Below, piece by piece: positions 26,001-35,582 of a DNA stretch of 64,000 nt. Source of the DNA: Lepidurus packardi (taxonomy: Eukaryota; Arthropoda; Branchiopoda; Notostraca; Triopsidae); NCBI GenBank assembly GCA_023053545.1, contig JAKZAN010000002.1, forward strand, positions 7,002,790 through 7,066,789. Direction: 5' to 3'. The position numbers and the translations under genes are program-made. Position 1 is the first letter of the stretch. Each line of letters opens with the position of its first letter. The notes under the pieces are model-generated. The model was not told where the DNA came from. It ran no database searches and saw only the letters and a list, made by a program, of their open reading frames with translations.

Positions 26001-27142
26001 ACGTTAGGTAAGCAGTTCGGGATTCGCTAGTCACGGAACGACGTGATCCAGTGTTTTCAATCCCCCATTAGCCGGAGCATGGCCTATTGGTAAACTAGCT
26101 TGACGTAATTACATGGCGGAAAGTTGTACATCTTAGTTTCGATCCGATGTCGGCAAGCACGGCAGTCCGACGACTAGTACACCATACCACAGCTCTATTT
26201 GTCATCACTAGTTGCCCTCATTAAATTAAAAGGCTTGGCACGAAGTTATGGCAGGAATTTTGCAGCGGCTTGAAAAAACCCTGCAGCTCAAATAGCCGTA
26301 TCGTGACATGCCGCGACCTTGCAGCGATCTGCAACAGAACCCACGGAAAGGGTACCGATAGTAAAACAATAATCGAAAGAAACGTAGTTAGGAAATATAT
26401 ATTATTTTCCTGGTTCTTTTTTAGAGACAAAATTTCTTTATGTGCCTATTACCCGTTTAAGTTATTTATTATGTTATCTGGATTTAGTCATTAGATTTCA
26501 GTCGTTTGTTTAGTTATTTGGGGTAGTAACTGAGATTTAATCCCATTTCTTTCTTTGATAGGTTTAACGAAGATTGTGGCTACCAACAGTGTGGTTATCG
26601 AGAACACCAGACGCACTTCCATTGCATGAGGCCAGACTGCGGATACAGTTTCTGCGATAAGACGCGATTCGTGCAGCATACGGCTCGTCATGAGCGTTTA
26701 GACACGCTTATGGGTGGCGATTTTGCGCAATACCGCGCAGCAGTCCCTTGTGGGCGGAGTCATTGCCTCTATACGGCCGCGCTAGGTGAAATATTATAAA
26801 TAGGTTCTTAAAATACTCAAGCAATCTGTTAATGAAGGGTTCCTTGATATCACCACAGGTTCGGTCCAGAACAAAGCGTCTCATTTTCATTGCCTTAAAT
26901 GCGATTTCGTGTGCACGGATACTAATAAAGTGGTGGCGCATCGCAGACAACATCAGAAGACGGATTCCATTTTGGCGGCTGGATTTGAGAAGTTCACTCC
27001 TGCTCAAGCTTGCCGGGGCGGAGCTGAGGCATGTCCTCATTCTACCAAACAAACTCATTACCACTGCTTGAAATGCGGTTATGCCGTCTTAGGGTTATCA
27101 CAAATGTCGGCTCACAAGTACCGACACATGGAAGGCAACTAG
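9285..27142 (+). CDS. cas: Castor zinc-finger transcription factor (CASZ1 orthologue), 14 coding exons
   Basis: Exons: 9285-9381, 9555-10442, 14935-15266, 15956-16070, 20461-20626, 20762-20960, 21317-21533, 21645-22006, 22096-22554, 23293-23547, 23629-24104, 24479-25444, 26562-26785, 26859-27142. Phases agree throughout, giving about 1679 aa. The start ATG is preceded by in-frame stops. Residues 33-328 hold a Q-rich run, a basic stretch ([11 protein letters not shown]), an acidic block and the motif [11 protein letters not shown], which matches vertebrate CASZ1 (DYAASTM). From about residue 500 come paired Castor-type C2H2-like fingers with signatures such as [24 protein letters not shown] and THFHCRR; I count about twelve. 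KRGRPPKN (exon 10) resembles an AT-hook. In flies, Castor is a nuclear temporal factor in neuroblasts. The odd feature is the rearranged exon 3-4 interval. A proximal, truncated exon 4 copy also exists, so the true transcript needs cDNA support. Confidence 0.93.
10443..14934 (+). other. castor intron 2 (4.5 kb)
   Basis: The intron lies between the acidic N-terminal exon and exon 3. It is AT-rich with long homopolymers (for example T22 around 11525) and no recognisable coding unit. Its 3' end contains a TTAA-flanked MITE (14416-14875) that stops only 59 bp before the splice acceptor at 14934. Confidence 0.7.
14416..14875 (+). mobile_element. TTAA-type MITE, copy A
   Basis: The left end is GGCTCTCGTATACCTTAGCT. 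The right end, read on the other strand, is GGCTCCCATATACCTTAGCT. It is flanked by CTAA on the left (a mutated TTAA) and TTAA on the right. No coding capacity is present. TTAA target duplication suggests mobilisation by a piggyBac-like transposase, which is an inference because no such gene is in the window. It shares internal sequence with copies B and C. Confidence 0.75.
14931..15283 (+). repeat. Source unit A: castor exon 3 plus flanking intron bases
   Basis: This segment covers the acceptor, all of exon 3 (14935-15266) and 17 bases of the next intron. It reappears reverse-complemented at 15458-15811 with one extra G/C in a homopolymer and no other difference that I found. Its first 102 bases (14933-15034) recur a third time in direct orientation at 15811-15912. 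The neighbouring unit B (15320-15457) recurs at 15913-16050. Confidence 0.9.
15320..15457 (+). repeat. Unit B, proximal copy: truncated castor exon 4 with its acceptor
   Basis: The copy includes the intron end TTTTCCTGTAG and the first 95 bases of exon 4 (15363-15457), identical to 15913-16050. It breaks at ATGGCCG, before the splice donor. Reading exon 3 into this copy gives an in-frame TGA within a few bases of the breakpoint, so use of this acceptor would truncate Castor before its zinc fingers. Confidence 0.88.
15458..16050. repeat. 593-bp templated insertion made of inverted A, partial direct A and direct B
   Basis: Order within the insertion: inverted A (15458-15811), partial direct A (15811-15912), direct B (15913-16050). 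Removing these 593 bases restores a simple 96-bp intron (15267-15362) and an uninterrupted exon 4. The centre at 15802-15820 is a near-perfect palindrome (GGGTGAACT, A, AGTTCACCC) whose arms extend about 100 bp with no spacer. The pattern fits replication template switching. It equally fits a chimeric amplification or assembly product. Confidence 0.88.
16071..20460 (+). other. castor intron 4 (4.4 kb)
   Basis: The intron is AT-rich and noncoding, with G runs (17348-17360) and long T runs (20032-20062). It contains MITE copy B (18290-18823). I see no coding unit or RNA gene in the remainder. Confidence 0.65.
18290..18823 (+). mobile_element. TTAA-type MITE, copy B
   Basis: It is flanked by exact TTAA on both sides (18286-18289 and 18824-18827). 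The left end GGTCCCGTATACCTTAGCT and the inverted right end GGCCCCCGTAGATCTTAGCT are diverged versions of the family terminus. The interior resembles copy A in the same orientation (TTATTGATGCGAAA followed by GTCACAGATGGCA). No reading frame of note. Confidence 0.75.
22720..23139 (-). mobile_element. TTAA-type MITE, copy C (opposite orientation)
   Basis: TTAA occurs at 22716-22719 and 23140-23143. The termini are GGCTCCCGTATACCTTAGCT and, inverted, GGCTCCCGTACACCTTAGCT, one mismatch in 20. The interior is the reverse complement of copies A and B, for example CAATAACAAACATCAG near the right end. It lies in the castor intron between the exons at 22096-22554 and 23293-23547. This is the best-preserved copy of the three. 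Confidence 0.85.
25726..25765 (+). repeat. Degenerate TTAGG-like pentamer array (8 units)
   Basis: Eight in-register pentamers read TTAGG, TTAAG, TTAAC, TTAAG, TTAGG, TTAGG, TTAAG, TTAGG. TTAGG is the common arthropod telomere repeat, but such short interstitial runs also occur in transposon ends. It lies in the middle of a castor intron. Confidence 0.6.
26072..26165 (+). repeat. tRNA-like Pol III head (SINE or tRNA pseudogene)
   Basis: A box A-like TGGCCTATTGG (26080-26090) is followed about 45 bp later by a box B-like GTTTCGATCCG (26136-26146). The acceptor and anticodon stems do not fold convincingly, so it is not a functional tRNA. It is more likely the 5' head of a tRNA-derived SINE. 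Confidence 0.45.
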
Positions 27143-28986
27143 AAGCAACTACACAAAAAAAGAAAAAAAACGCCAAAAAATACCCAACGACGTATTAATT
27201 TACGTAAGAAGCAACGAAGTTCACGTAATTCTATGATATTGCTTTAGAGAAACTTCAACCAGGATTAAATCCTGTGTGTGGTTTCCAAATCAACGGTTTA
27301 AAACCATGTTCTATTTTTGATAAAAAAAAACACATTTGCACTGTACACACCTGACTTGACCTGAGCTATAGCCATTTGCATTTTTTTCGTATTTGAAAAA
27401 GGATTTGTCACTTTTTTTTAATTACCAAGATTCACGGGGCTAAACAAAACGGGGCACACGTGTGTGTAAAAAGTGCCTTGGAAGCTTATTTTCACGAGCT
27501 CCGCGAATTTCGGGATATGCAAACAAAAGAGCTTTTTTCGCTACAGTACCACCATATTTACACTAGACCCCACCCGATTTTTGATTTATTACTATGATAT
27601 TTTGTCCAGAGTCTTTAGACAACTCGTACATGGTTTTTATATCTCACGAAAAAAATTTGAAAAAATTATGAAAAATTACGAGATTCTAATGCTCGTCCTG
27701 TGAGAAAGGGTTTTAAAATGTAATTGAACCCGTAGTGCATTGAATCGCTTTCTTCTTGCCAGTCATTTTGTAGTAATCATCATGTCAGTCCCGGTTATTT
27801 AATTTATTTTCCTTGGACAAGTCAGTATTAGAACTTTTTTTGCACACTCCGCCACACACCGTGGTTTCATTTGTTATCTTTTCCCTCCTTTCCCGTAGTT
27901 TTACGATCATTGTTTTTTAGAAAAGGTTTTATCAGCCAAAACTGTCGATTTAAACATCGTTAGCCATATGACGCAAGTCTCATACATCCTCCATTTGCCG
28001 TTTCGTTTTTTTCTCAAAAACGAAACCAGAAGTGCCAAGTAGGGCATTCAAAACCAATTTTCTTAAAGATAAGAAGTAATTTTTTAGAAATAATTAAGAT
28101 CGAATATTGACGGCAGAACTCGAGCAGTTTTTTGTTCCAAGGTTTGCTTAATTATGCGTATGGTATTATCCAAGGAACATGTGTATAGTTGCGGACGGTC
28201 TTTTTTTATGTAAAGATTACGATGAAGAATTCGATGTCGATGTGCCATGTCTGAAACTACTCAAAATGTGTGTACGGCGTCCATTGTATACCAGTGCCAT
28301 GTTTATTTCCCATCCAGTGCAGCTGAAATTGTTGCTTGTGTTCGAGTGTAGGATGTCGTTAGCGTGTTTATAGGGTCTCCGGGTAGGAAATTTTTTATTA
28401 ATATGTCCAATCCAAAAAAAAACTGCCATGTTTTATTGAGGCACATGTGAGCGAATTGTGGAGGAATGTGTTAGATTTTAGGGAGCAATTTGAAAAGGGA
28501 CCATCTTTTAGAATTATTATCACCCAGTACAACCCGTGGAAAATATTTCTTGAAACACGCAAGAGAAAGCGTATGAAATTTGTATGTGACCTCTTCTCGG
28601 TGCCTTTGTCGTTCATAAAAGGGAGGGAAAACCACGTGTGCTAACTCGCTATGTAAATGTTTTCCCTTGCGGGTGAAAAATTTCATGAAAGAGGTGACAA
28701 AAAGCTAAGCAAAGGCCTTCCTGTGATGAATACAACGGTTAAAAATAACGAAACTTGTATTTTTAGGTTGACTTGAAGCGCAAATAAGCTCCAAACGTTT
28801 TAATTTGTTCAAATTAAAATCCCGCGCCCAGGTTAAAAGAAGCCCTACCGTACGAATTGTACATCAAAATTCCGGTTTGAATTTCCCGCCCTGCATTCTA
28901 AGACCCGCCTTTTTCTTAATGGTGGAAATTTGTTTGGCGTTGTTTTTCGACTTATTCTTTGATTCAAATACTATAACCAGCAAAAC
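27143..28986. other. castor 3' flank and castor-SARNP intergenic region
   Basis: This 1.8-kb stretch is AT-rich. It should contain the castor 3' UTR, but I see no clear canonical AATAAA near the stop. The open frames are short and featureless. The SARNP promoter must lie toward the right end. Confidence 0.6.
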
Positions 28987-30142
28987 ATGGACGCAGCGGA
29001 AATCTCCAAAATGAAGGTATAATATCGTGTAGTTTCTTTTTCACTCGTTATGATAAAGATTGGACGGCTTAGGTAGCTGATTTGAAAAAGGAATTAAAAT
29101 CGCGGTCATTGAGCACAGTCGGTAACAAGACTGAGTTAGCTGACAGGCTTGCTGAAGCATTACAAAATGGTAATTTATGTTATATTACTACTCTATCATA
29201 AACTAAACTAAACATTCTATTTTATTTTTTATATAGAAAGCGATATCGGTTTGGATGGCGATAACGACGAGCTCATCGACGAGGATGATGTCCTGGCTGC
29301 AAGTTTTAACTATTATTTTCATACTATCCGTCGCTGATTGTCGCACATGTTTTTCATATAGGATGAGTCTGAAATCTTGGACGAAAATGAAGAAAGCACA
29401 GCTGAGGATGAGTTGCTTGAATCCGCTACTCCTACGACCAAAACAGCCCCCAAAGCAACCCCCTTACCTGTTAGTGCATCATCAGCAACTGGAACATCTA
29501 CCGCAACCACAGCCAAAAAAATCGTACTTAATCGCGCCACCAATCCCGTAGTTCTAGCTGTTTCCGAACCAGAAAAGACTCCAACAGCAGTGACAAAACA
29601 AAGCTTAGGTCAGGAAGCCTCTAGCAATGAAGATGAGACCAAAGTAGTTAAACTAGACGGCATTTCTGCTAAAGAGGTAACTTAATTCCTTGCAAATAAA
29701 ACAAAAAAAAAATTATCAATGTTGCTGTGTTTGCTAGCGTTTGGAACTGAGAGCCAAGAAATTTGGAGATTTGCCTCCTAACGCCGACCTCAAAAAACAG
29801 GCTAGAGCTGAACGTTTTGGTATAGCCAGTGCCGAGGAATCGGCTCCTAAGGTTAATAAATTTGCCATTTTTATTGGTGTTTTTCTTCACTTAAGTAAAA
29901 TAAGGCTCATGTTTGGGTATATTGAACAGGGGGTTGACTTGGACAAGCTAAAGCAGCGTCAAGCGCGTTTTGGGGTAGTAGAATCCGCCGTTTTGAAGAA
30001 AGCCGAAGTGGACGAGAAGAAGGTAAAACGTGCCGAGCGCTTCGGCGGAACAGCCACAGTCGCAGCCGCAGCCCCCAGCAGTGAAGGCAGTAGCGAAGCG
30101 AAGAAGAAAAGAGCAGAACGTTTCGGTTTACAAGCCGCATGA
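28987..30142 (+). CDS. SARNP: SARNP/THO1-type SAP-domain mRNA-export protein, 6 coding exons
   Basis: Exons: 28987-29016, 29073-29169, 29237-29298, 29362-29676, 29738-29851, 29930-30142, in frame, about 276 aa (human SARNP is about 210). Residues about 8-42 form a SAP DNA/RNA-binding helix pair (MKVADLKKELKSRSLSTVG, then KTELADRLAEAL). An acidic linker and a long Ser/Thr/Ala-rich segment (residues 64-168) follow. The C-terminal half has the repeated family motif (A/K)(E/K)(R/K)FG, for example RAERFGIA, RQARFGVV and KRAERFGL. In other animals SARNP works with the TREX complex and DDX39B in nuclear mRNA export. Intron 3 needs a GC-AG boundary to keep the frame. The longer middle segment explains the size difference from human. 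Confidence 0.9.
29299..29361 (+). other. Probable GC-AG intron in SARNP
   Basis: The only donor that keeps both flanking exons in frame is GCAAGT at 29299, the standard GC-AG donor consensus, paired with the acceptor ATATAG at 29361. The nearby GT dinucleotides either give a poor site (GTCCTG) or put the downstream exon into a frame without the acidic and Ser/Thr/Ala-rich SARNP composition. Confidence 0.7.
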
Positions 30143-31872
30143 ATGGCAAATTAATGTATTTCTTTTTACGAAGGCTAACTAAAAGCTGAACTTGTGGGTT
30201 GACATTTGTTGTTGCGTTCTTCTGTAATTTGATCTTCTACTTCGTTCAAGTTCTTTTTCCTGGGAACAGTAAGTGTGCTTGTAAAAGTCAGACGAGGGAG
30301 GGGTGAAATGACCCGAAAGCCTCAGGAAAAAGGCTCCTAATGAGCCCTTGAGGTTTTATTCCTAGAATGCTACTAGGATCCAGACAACAGTATCCCAGAC
30401 CCTGAGTTAACCCTGACTACGTGCTGTTCCAAGTCGTCAACGCATTTTCACTCGGGCCGCTTTTGGCCCCCTAGAAAGCGCAGCCCCTATTGATGGCTAG
30501 ATTTTAAGCCAGTTTCAGCCAGTTGTTACCCTCTAGTAATAAAGTAGGCCTTCTCTTTCGCAATTGTATGCCTTTGCACAAGCCAACGCCTCCCGTAGGC
30601 CTCCTCGTTGCCTAACAAGGTTGCGAGTGATTTCTGACTTGTTACTAGGGAAGACAGTCTTGCTACGGCTCTCGTTCACACGTGACTTCAAAACAACGCC
30701 GGCTCAAGGGAAGTCTTCTATCTAGAGTCTTTACTTTTTGACTTTCAAAATTGCTGTGAATTTCTTTGTCTAGTCAAAATTTCTTGGAAGAAAAGGGAAC
30801 AAGTCAATCAAAAGAGGAATTTTAGCCAGTAACTTTACCTAGCAGTGAAGGAAACATGTTTATTCTGCAGGTAAACCGAAGATTTTGTGCCAATTTTGAT
30901 ACCTTATCGCATTTGGACAATCTCGGGCCAATCAGATCGTAACTCGCAGCTTTTCGCCTTGGGAAAACCAGAACCGTATTTTTGCTTTTAACGGTCGAAG
31001 AAAGGAGGGTATATCTTGACGAATTTATTAATGGTCCCTTGGGAATATTTCAGTCGCGTTTGGAGTTAAGAGGGGCAAATATTCGAAATTTTGACTTCTT
31101 CCCATATTCTATTTTCGCTTCCCTGCTTTTCCATATTCCCATGTTTCAGGTAAAGACCCTTGACCTCGCATTCGTACCCATTCGCCTTTTTATTTGCTTC
31201 CTATTCCTCCTTTCCGTTTATGTCTCGCCTTCTAAGGTCGACCGGTCGACCCTTTAGCTGGCAAATAGGGAGGCCTTGGCGGACTTATGACACAGACTTG
31301 GAAACAGTATGGTGTATGTCAAGTAGGAGAAGTGATCGTATAGAGGAGCGATAGCGAGACTTTTTCCCGGTAACATATGAACAGAGGGCAAACGAACTAG
31401 TTTTCCATTTTTGCTCGCCTGACCAGTCATACTAACGGCTTGTGTGTTTGACCTTGTTAGGGTCATATATTCAGTTGATCTGATATGCGAAGCAACAGTT
31501 ATATTTTAGTAACTGCCCTCGCGTGACTTTCCGACGTTTCGAGAGAGCAATAGTGCGACAAGTAGTGCCGAGCGAAATTCAAAGGGTCCCTCTTTTAAAC
31601 ATTTCTGGGTGTGAGTGAGGAAGTGGATAGTTATGCATCGCTTTTGGAGACGTGTGTGGATAATTTGCGAAAGACCGGTGAGTTGTTTTTCTTGATCTTT
31701 GGTTGTTATCGTTGCCTTGAAAAGTTAAAGCAGTATGAAACGGCGCGCGTCAGTATCAGTTGAATTATGATGGTCACGTGACCTGCCAAAGCATGCCGCT
31801 GACGTTGTTTTGTCAACACCTGCATTACTTGAGGAAAGACTAATATTCGCATTACTAGATTAACATATAGTC
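30143..31872. other. SARNP-TBC1D25 intergenic region
   Basis: The region is noncoding. It holds an AATAAA at 30538-30543 and a nested hairpin at about 30320-30353 followed by T residues. A likely TBC1D25 5' untranslated exon ends at 31677 (ACCG, then GTGAGT) and joins an acceptor at 31870, two bases before the TBC1D25 ATG. The 30300-30720 part is less AT-rich and could be a decayed mobile element, but I found no terminal repeats. Confidence 0.5.
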
Positions 31873-34815
31873 ATGTTTTATGAACGAAAGCCCGGTGATC
31901 CTGTCCGAGTCAAAGCGAAAGTAAAAGTCCACTTAATTTATTGGGGAAAACAAGATACTTTGCCTTTTATAATTGATTGTTATGTAGAGATTTTGGTCTT
32001 CATTTTGGGGTTGATTTTGATTGTTCTTTTGGTTTGGTTGTTTCTAGAAACTAAATGGTCCTATGGTCCCAGACTATCGCAAATTTAGCGTAGATCCACA
32101 AATAACCACGTTTGAAGTGTTACAAACCATTGTTACGCGAGCTTTTGATCTACATGGAGAATTTTTGCTCAGCTATAGGTCGGAAGACAACCAAGGCCAA
32201 GAGATCTATCAGCCTTTACTATCAGATTGGGATCTAGATGCTGCCTTCCTAGAGTAACTAAAAGTCTAGATGCTAAATCTTTCAGTATGTTTTGGCATTC
32301 CTTCTTTCTCTCATTTTAGCGCCTCGGACCCTTACTTGGTACTCAGAGTAGATATTAAGCCTATTGAAGAACATGTAGAAGAATGGGATATCGTGGCTTC
32401 AGGTGAATTTGCACCTGTCGTATCCAGAGAATCCAAGCCTCCAGAAATGCTCTTCCAAGATAAACTCTTTTCTAAGGTATGTTTCATCAATTCGTTAAAA
32501 CAGACTAAAGAATGTTTCATTTAAAACTCCCTTCAATACTCATTTTCAATGTATGCTAGATGGAGCGCACAATTAGTTTAATGCAAAAGGCGTTAAACTT
32601 AACCTCTTCAGAAGGCGAAAACGGGAACTCGGGTATTTCACGTCCTCTTTCAGATGCTGAGTTTAGAAGCTACCTTGACCCCTTTGGGAAGCTGCAAAAG
32701 CCGATGGAATTGAGAAGTAGAATATTCCAGGGAGGCTTAGAACCTAGTCTTAGGTATAAACAATGAAAAGAAAATAAGAGTTAACCGTATACTGTGGATT
32801 TAATTTAATTCTATTATTTACAATGGCAGGAAAGTCGTGTGGAAGCACTTGTTGAATCTGTACCCAGACGGCTTGAATGGCAAAGAGCGGATGGATTACA
32901 TGAAACGCAAGTCAGAAGAGTACTTTAGATTACGGGCGTCATGGCGCGAAAGACTGGAAAACCGAACTTTACCTGAAGATATGAATAGTGTGACTCACAT
33001 GGTCTGGAAAGACGTTCTACGAACTGACAGAATGCACGATTTTTTCAAAGGGGCAGATGACAACTCCAATGTGGTAGCCCTCTTCAATATTTTGACAACG
33101 TAAGATTCGTAAATCCTCCTTAAATTTGACCTTTTTCATTTCGTTCATTTTTATTTTCCTTAGTCATTAGTGTATTTGTCTTTCTTGGTCTTTTTCATTT
33201 CGTCTTTTTCAAATGTTGTTGTTCTTTTTACAGGTATGCGCTCCACCATCCTTCGGTTTCGTATTGCCAAGGCATGAGTGATTTAGCCTCTCCTTTGCTG
33301 GTAACATTAGCAGATGAAGCGCAGGCCTATGTAGCTTTCTGTGGCCTAATGACAAGACTTAAACCCTCATTTATGTTGGATGGTTTGGCCATGACAACAC
33401 GGTTCCAGCATCTGACTCTTGCCTTATCTCATTACGACCCTGTTTTCTATCAGTATCTAAAACAGCACCAGGTATCTCCTTAAAAAAAGAAAACCTAAAA
33501 CTACCTGTTTTTAACCCCAATTTTCAGGCCGACGACCTGCTGTTTTGCTACCGATGGTTATTACTGGAAATGAAACGAGAATTTGCCTTTGACAATGCGT
33601 TGCGTATGCTGGAAGTGATGTGGAGCTCGCTACCCTGTAAACCAGGCGAGATAGGGTTAAACGAGGTAAATACTAAAATTGTAAATAATGTTTATTCCTT
33701 TTACAAGACTTTAAAAGTTGTTTGACACGGTCTTTCTATTGGTTTAGGTCTTGCCAAATTTCGATTACCAGTCACCGCCGCTATCTCGACCTAAAGAAAA
33801 CGTTTACACGAGAGTTTGTGCCATGAGACGGCAAAGCTCTTCAGCTTCGATTTGCTCTACCAGCTCAAGGGCAAGGTGCAACTCAGAGGACCTTTTGGAC
33901 CATTCCCACCCCCCGGAAAACGACAAATTCCAGGAAGAAGTAGTGACTCTGGCCGAAGAAAAATCTTCGTCAGCCTCTTCTTTGTCATCCAGTAGCACAT
34001 GCCCATGTTTGGCAGAATCCCAAGAACTGCTAGGACCTACATCCTTGAGTTCAACCTTGAAAGAGCCTCTCCCGAGCCCTAATCACCTCCCCAGATCGCC
34101 CAACATTTGTATAAAAAAATCTGTAAATTCTGATCCCCATAGCTTGCCTAATGGTTGTGCTTTTGCCTTCCCAAACGAAGATCAGAACGATACTGGGACC
34201 TCGAGGAGAAGACATGAGACACGAGCTTCAGGCAAAGAAAGTGCATTTGGGTCATTGGGCAGTAGTTTTGACACGATTGATGCTTCTCCTAATCCAGAGA
34301 GTCGAGTCCAAGGAGACTGCACAGTAAATCGAGATTCGTTAATTTGCCAGACTCCGGTCATCCCAGTGGAACAAGCTGTTTCGCAAAGCACTTGCTCAAA
34401 CCATAAGAAGAATGGAAATCACTCTTCTCTTCCTACTTTGACGGACTCCGGGTTGCACGACCCTGACCCGATTTGCGAAGAAGCCATCGAATTGACCGGC
34501 GAGAAAAACCCAGGTTCCAGTCATGAATTTGTTGTTACGAATGGACACGGGCCATTGCAGGAATTGCCATCTCCGGACGAGTTTGGAGCAGGAAATCCGT
34601 TTCTAATGTTTTTGTGTCTCGCTGTGCTGCTTCAGCACCGAGATCACATCATGAAAAACCGCCTAGATCATAACGAACTTGCCATGTATTTCGATCGAAT
34701 GGTCCGAAAGCACGACGTAAGCAAAGTTCTGCAGCAAGCAAGGAATCTGTATACGAAGTATTTTGCGCGAGTTTCCAAAGGTTCGCCAAAACATGGCAGC
34801 AATATGAAGGTATAG
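31873..34815 (+). CDS. TBC1D25: TBC1 domain family member 25 (Rab GTPase-activating protein), 8 coding exons
   Basis: Exons: 31873-31920, 32048-32253, 32320-32476, 32560-32753, 32830-33099, 33234-33471, 33528-33665, 33748-34815, about 772 aa (human about 690). Residues 10-100 are the family's PB1-like domain (FSVDPQITTFEVLQ, LLSDWDLDAAF, YLVLRVDIKP). The TBC domain spans about 190-415 and shows both catalytic fingers: KDVLRTDR with the arginine, and YCQGMSDLASPLL with the glutamine. A Ser-rich, probably disordered insert (about 430-680) separates it from the last TBC helices (GNPFLMFLCLAVLL, HRDHIMKN). The human protein has the same arrangement. Mammalian TBC1D25/OATL1 acts on Rab33B in autophagosome maturation; the same role here is inferred. 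An out-of-frame ATG at 31633 in the probable leader exon would be an upstream ORF. Confidence 0.92.
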
Positions 34816-35582
34816 TGAGACGGCGACAAACGAAGGGTACCTCTTGTTCTTATCATAATAATTGTGTATATAAATGGTCTTTGTTTTCGAATCATGTTTA
34901 TTTTGTAAGGTTTGCATTTCTTTTTTTTAATTTTCAACAGTTTGTTTATTCATTTGTTTTCCGGAAAGGGGGGGGGGGGGGGGGGTTGGAGTAGATGGGC
35001 TAGACTGGATTTGTAGCTTGCTTGTTGATCGGGCTGTTCCCTTTTTCTCCGGTTTCTCGGGGATAATCAAGTGTGTTTGAAATGTGCTAGTTCCGTCGTC
35101 AAGGAGTGTTTTCATGATGGCTGGACTGTGATAGATAAGGTATTCCGGCCATGGACAAGATGAAGCCTTGAGCTATTTTAAGGCTTGTTATACAAAATAG
35201 ATTATCTACTATTAATTAGCTGCTTTTAATATTTTCTATGATTAATCTACTGCATTTAAAGGATCGTCTATCACAGCGGCTTTTTAGGGTACCGAAGCAA
35301 GTGTTCTGAAAGAATATTTACTTTTTGAAACGGCGCCAGATAAAAAAATCGATACTTCACAAATAAAACCGATACCTTAATAATCGATGTCCTAGTTATC
35401 GACTAGAATCGCGGCCATTTTGTGTTTTCGCGTCATTTCAGTCGTTCGCTTGTCTGGTGAAAACGTGCATGAAGAGCACGAAATCATATTTCTCTAACCC
35501 ATGCTATTTGAATCGGTAAAAAAACGCAATTATAAACTATATCAGTAGGTCGGCTTAAGCAGTCTAGTAGTTAGCTACTACA
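34816..35582. other. TBC1D25-TTC14 intergenic region
   Basis: The region is noncoding. It contains an 18-G run (34968-34985) and a small possible inverted-repeat element at about 35125-35277 (CTGTGATAGA and TCTATCACAG ends). The TTC14 promoter must lie near 35400-35560, with GCGGCCATTTTGTG at about 35411 as a possible initiator-type element. Confidence 0.5.

Larger units (their letters stand above)
25545..26226. mobile_element. Repeat-rich segment of a castor intron, possible SINE/TE composite
   Basis: Within the 1.1-kb intron 25445-26561, the motif CTCCCGAAACGC occurs at 25818-25829 and 25898-25909, with an inverted relative at 25609-25621. Eight degenerate TTARS pentamers lie at 25726-25765. 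A tRNA-like promoter pair is present at 26072-26165. Boundaries are uncertain and no terminal repeats or target duplication were found. Confidence 0.4.

Noticed and set aside
30320-30353. Stem-loop resembling the histone mRNA 3' element (GGCTC, loop, GAGCC)
   Set aside because: The stem is 5 bp with a 5-base loop instead of 6 bp with 4 bases. There is no purine-rich downstream element and no histone gene nearby.
31633-31677. Upstream ATG as the true TBC1D25 start
   Set aside because: After splicing at GTGAGT to the acceptor at 31870, it is out of frame with the PB1-like domain. It is at best an upstream ORF.
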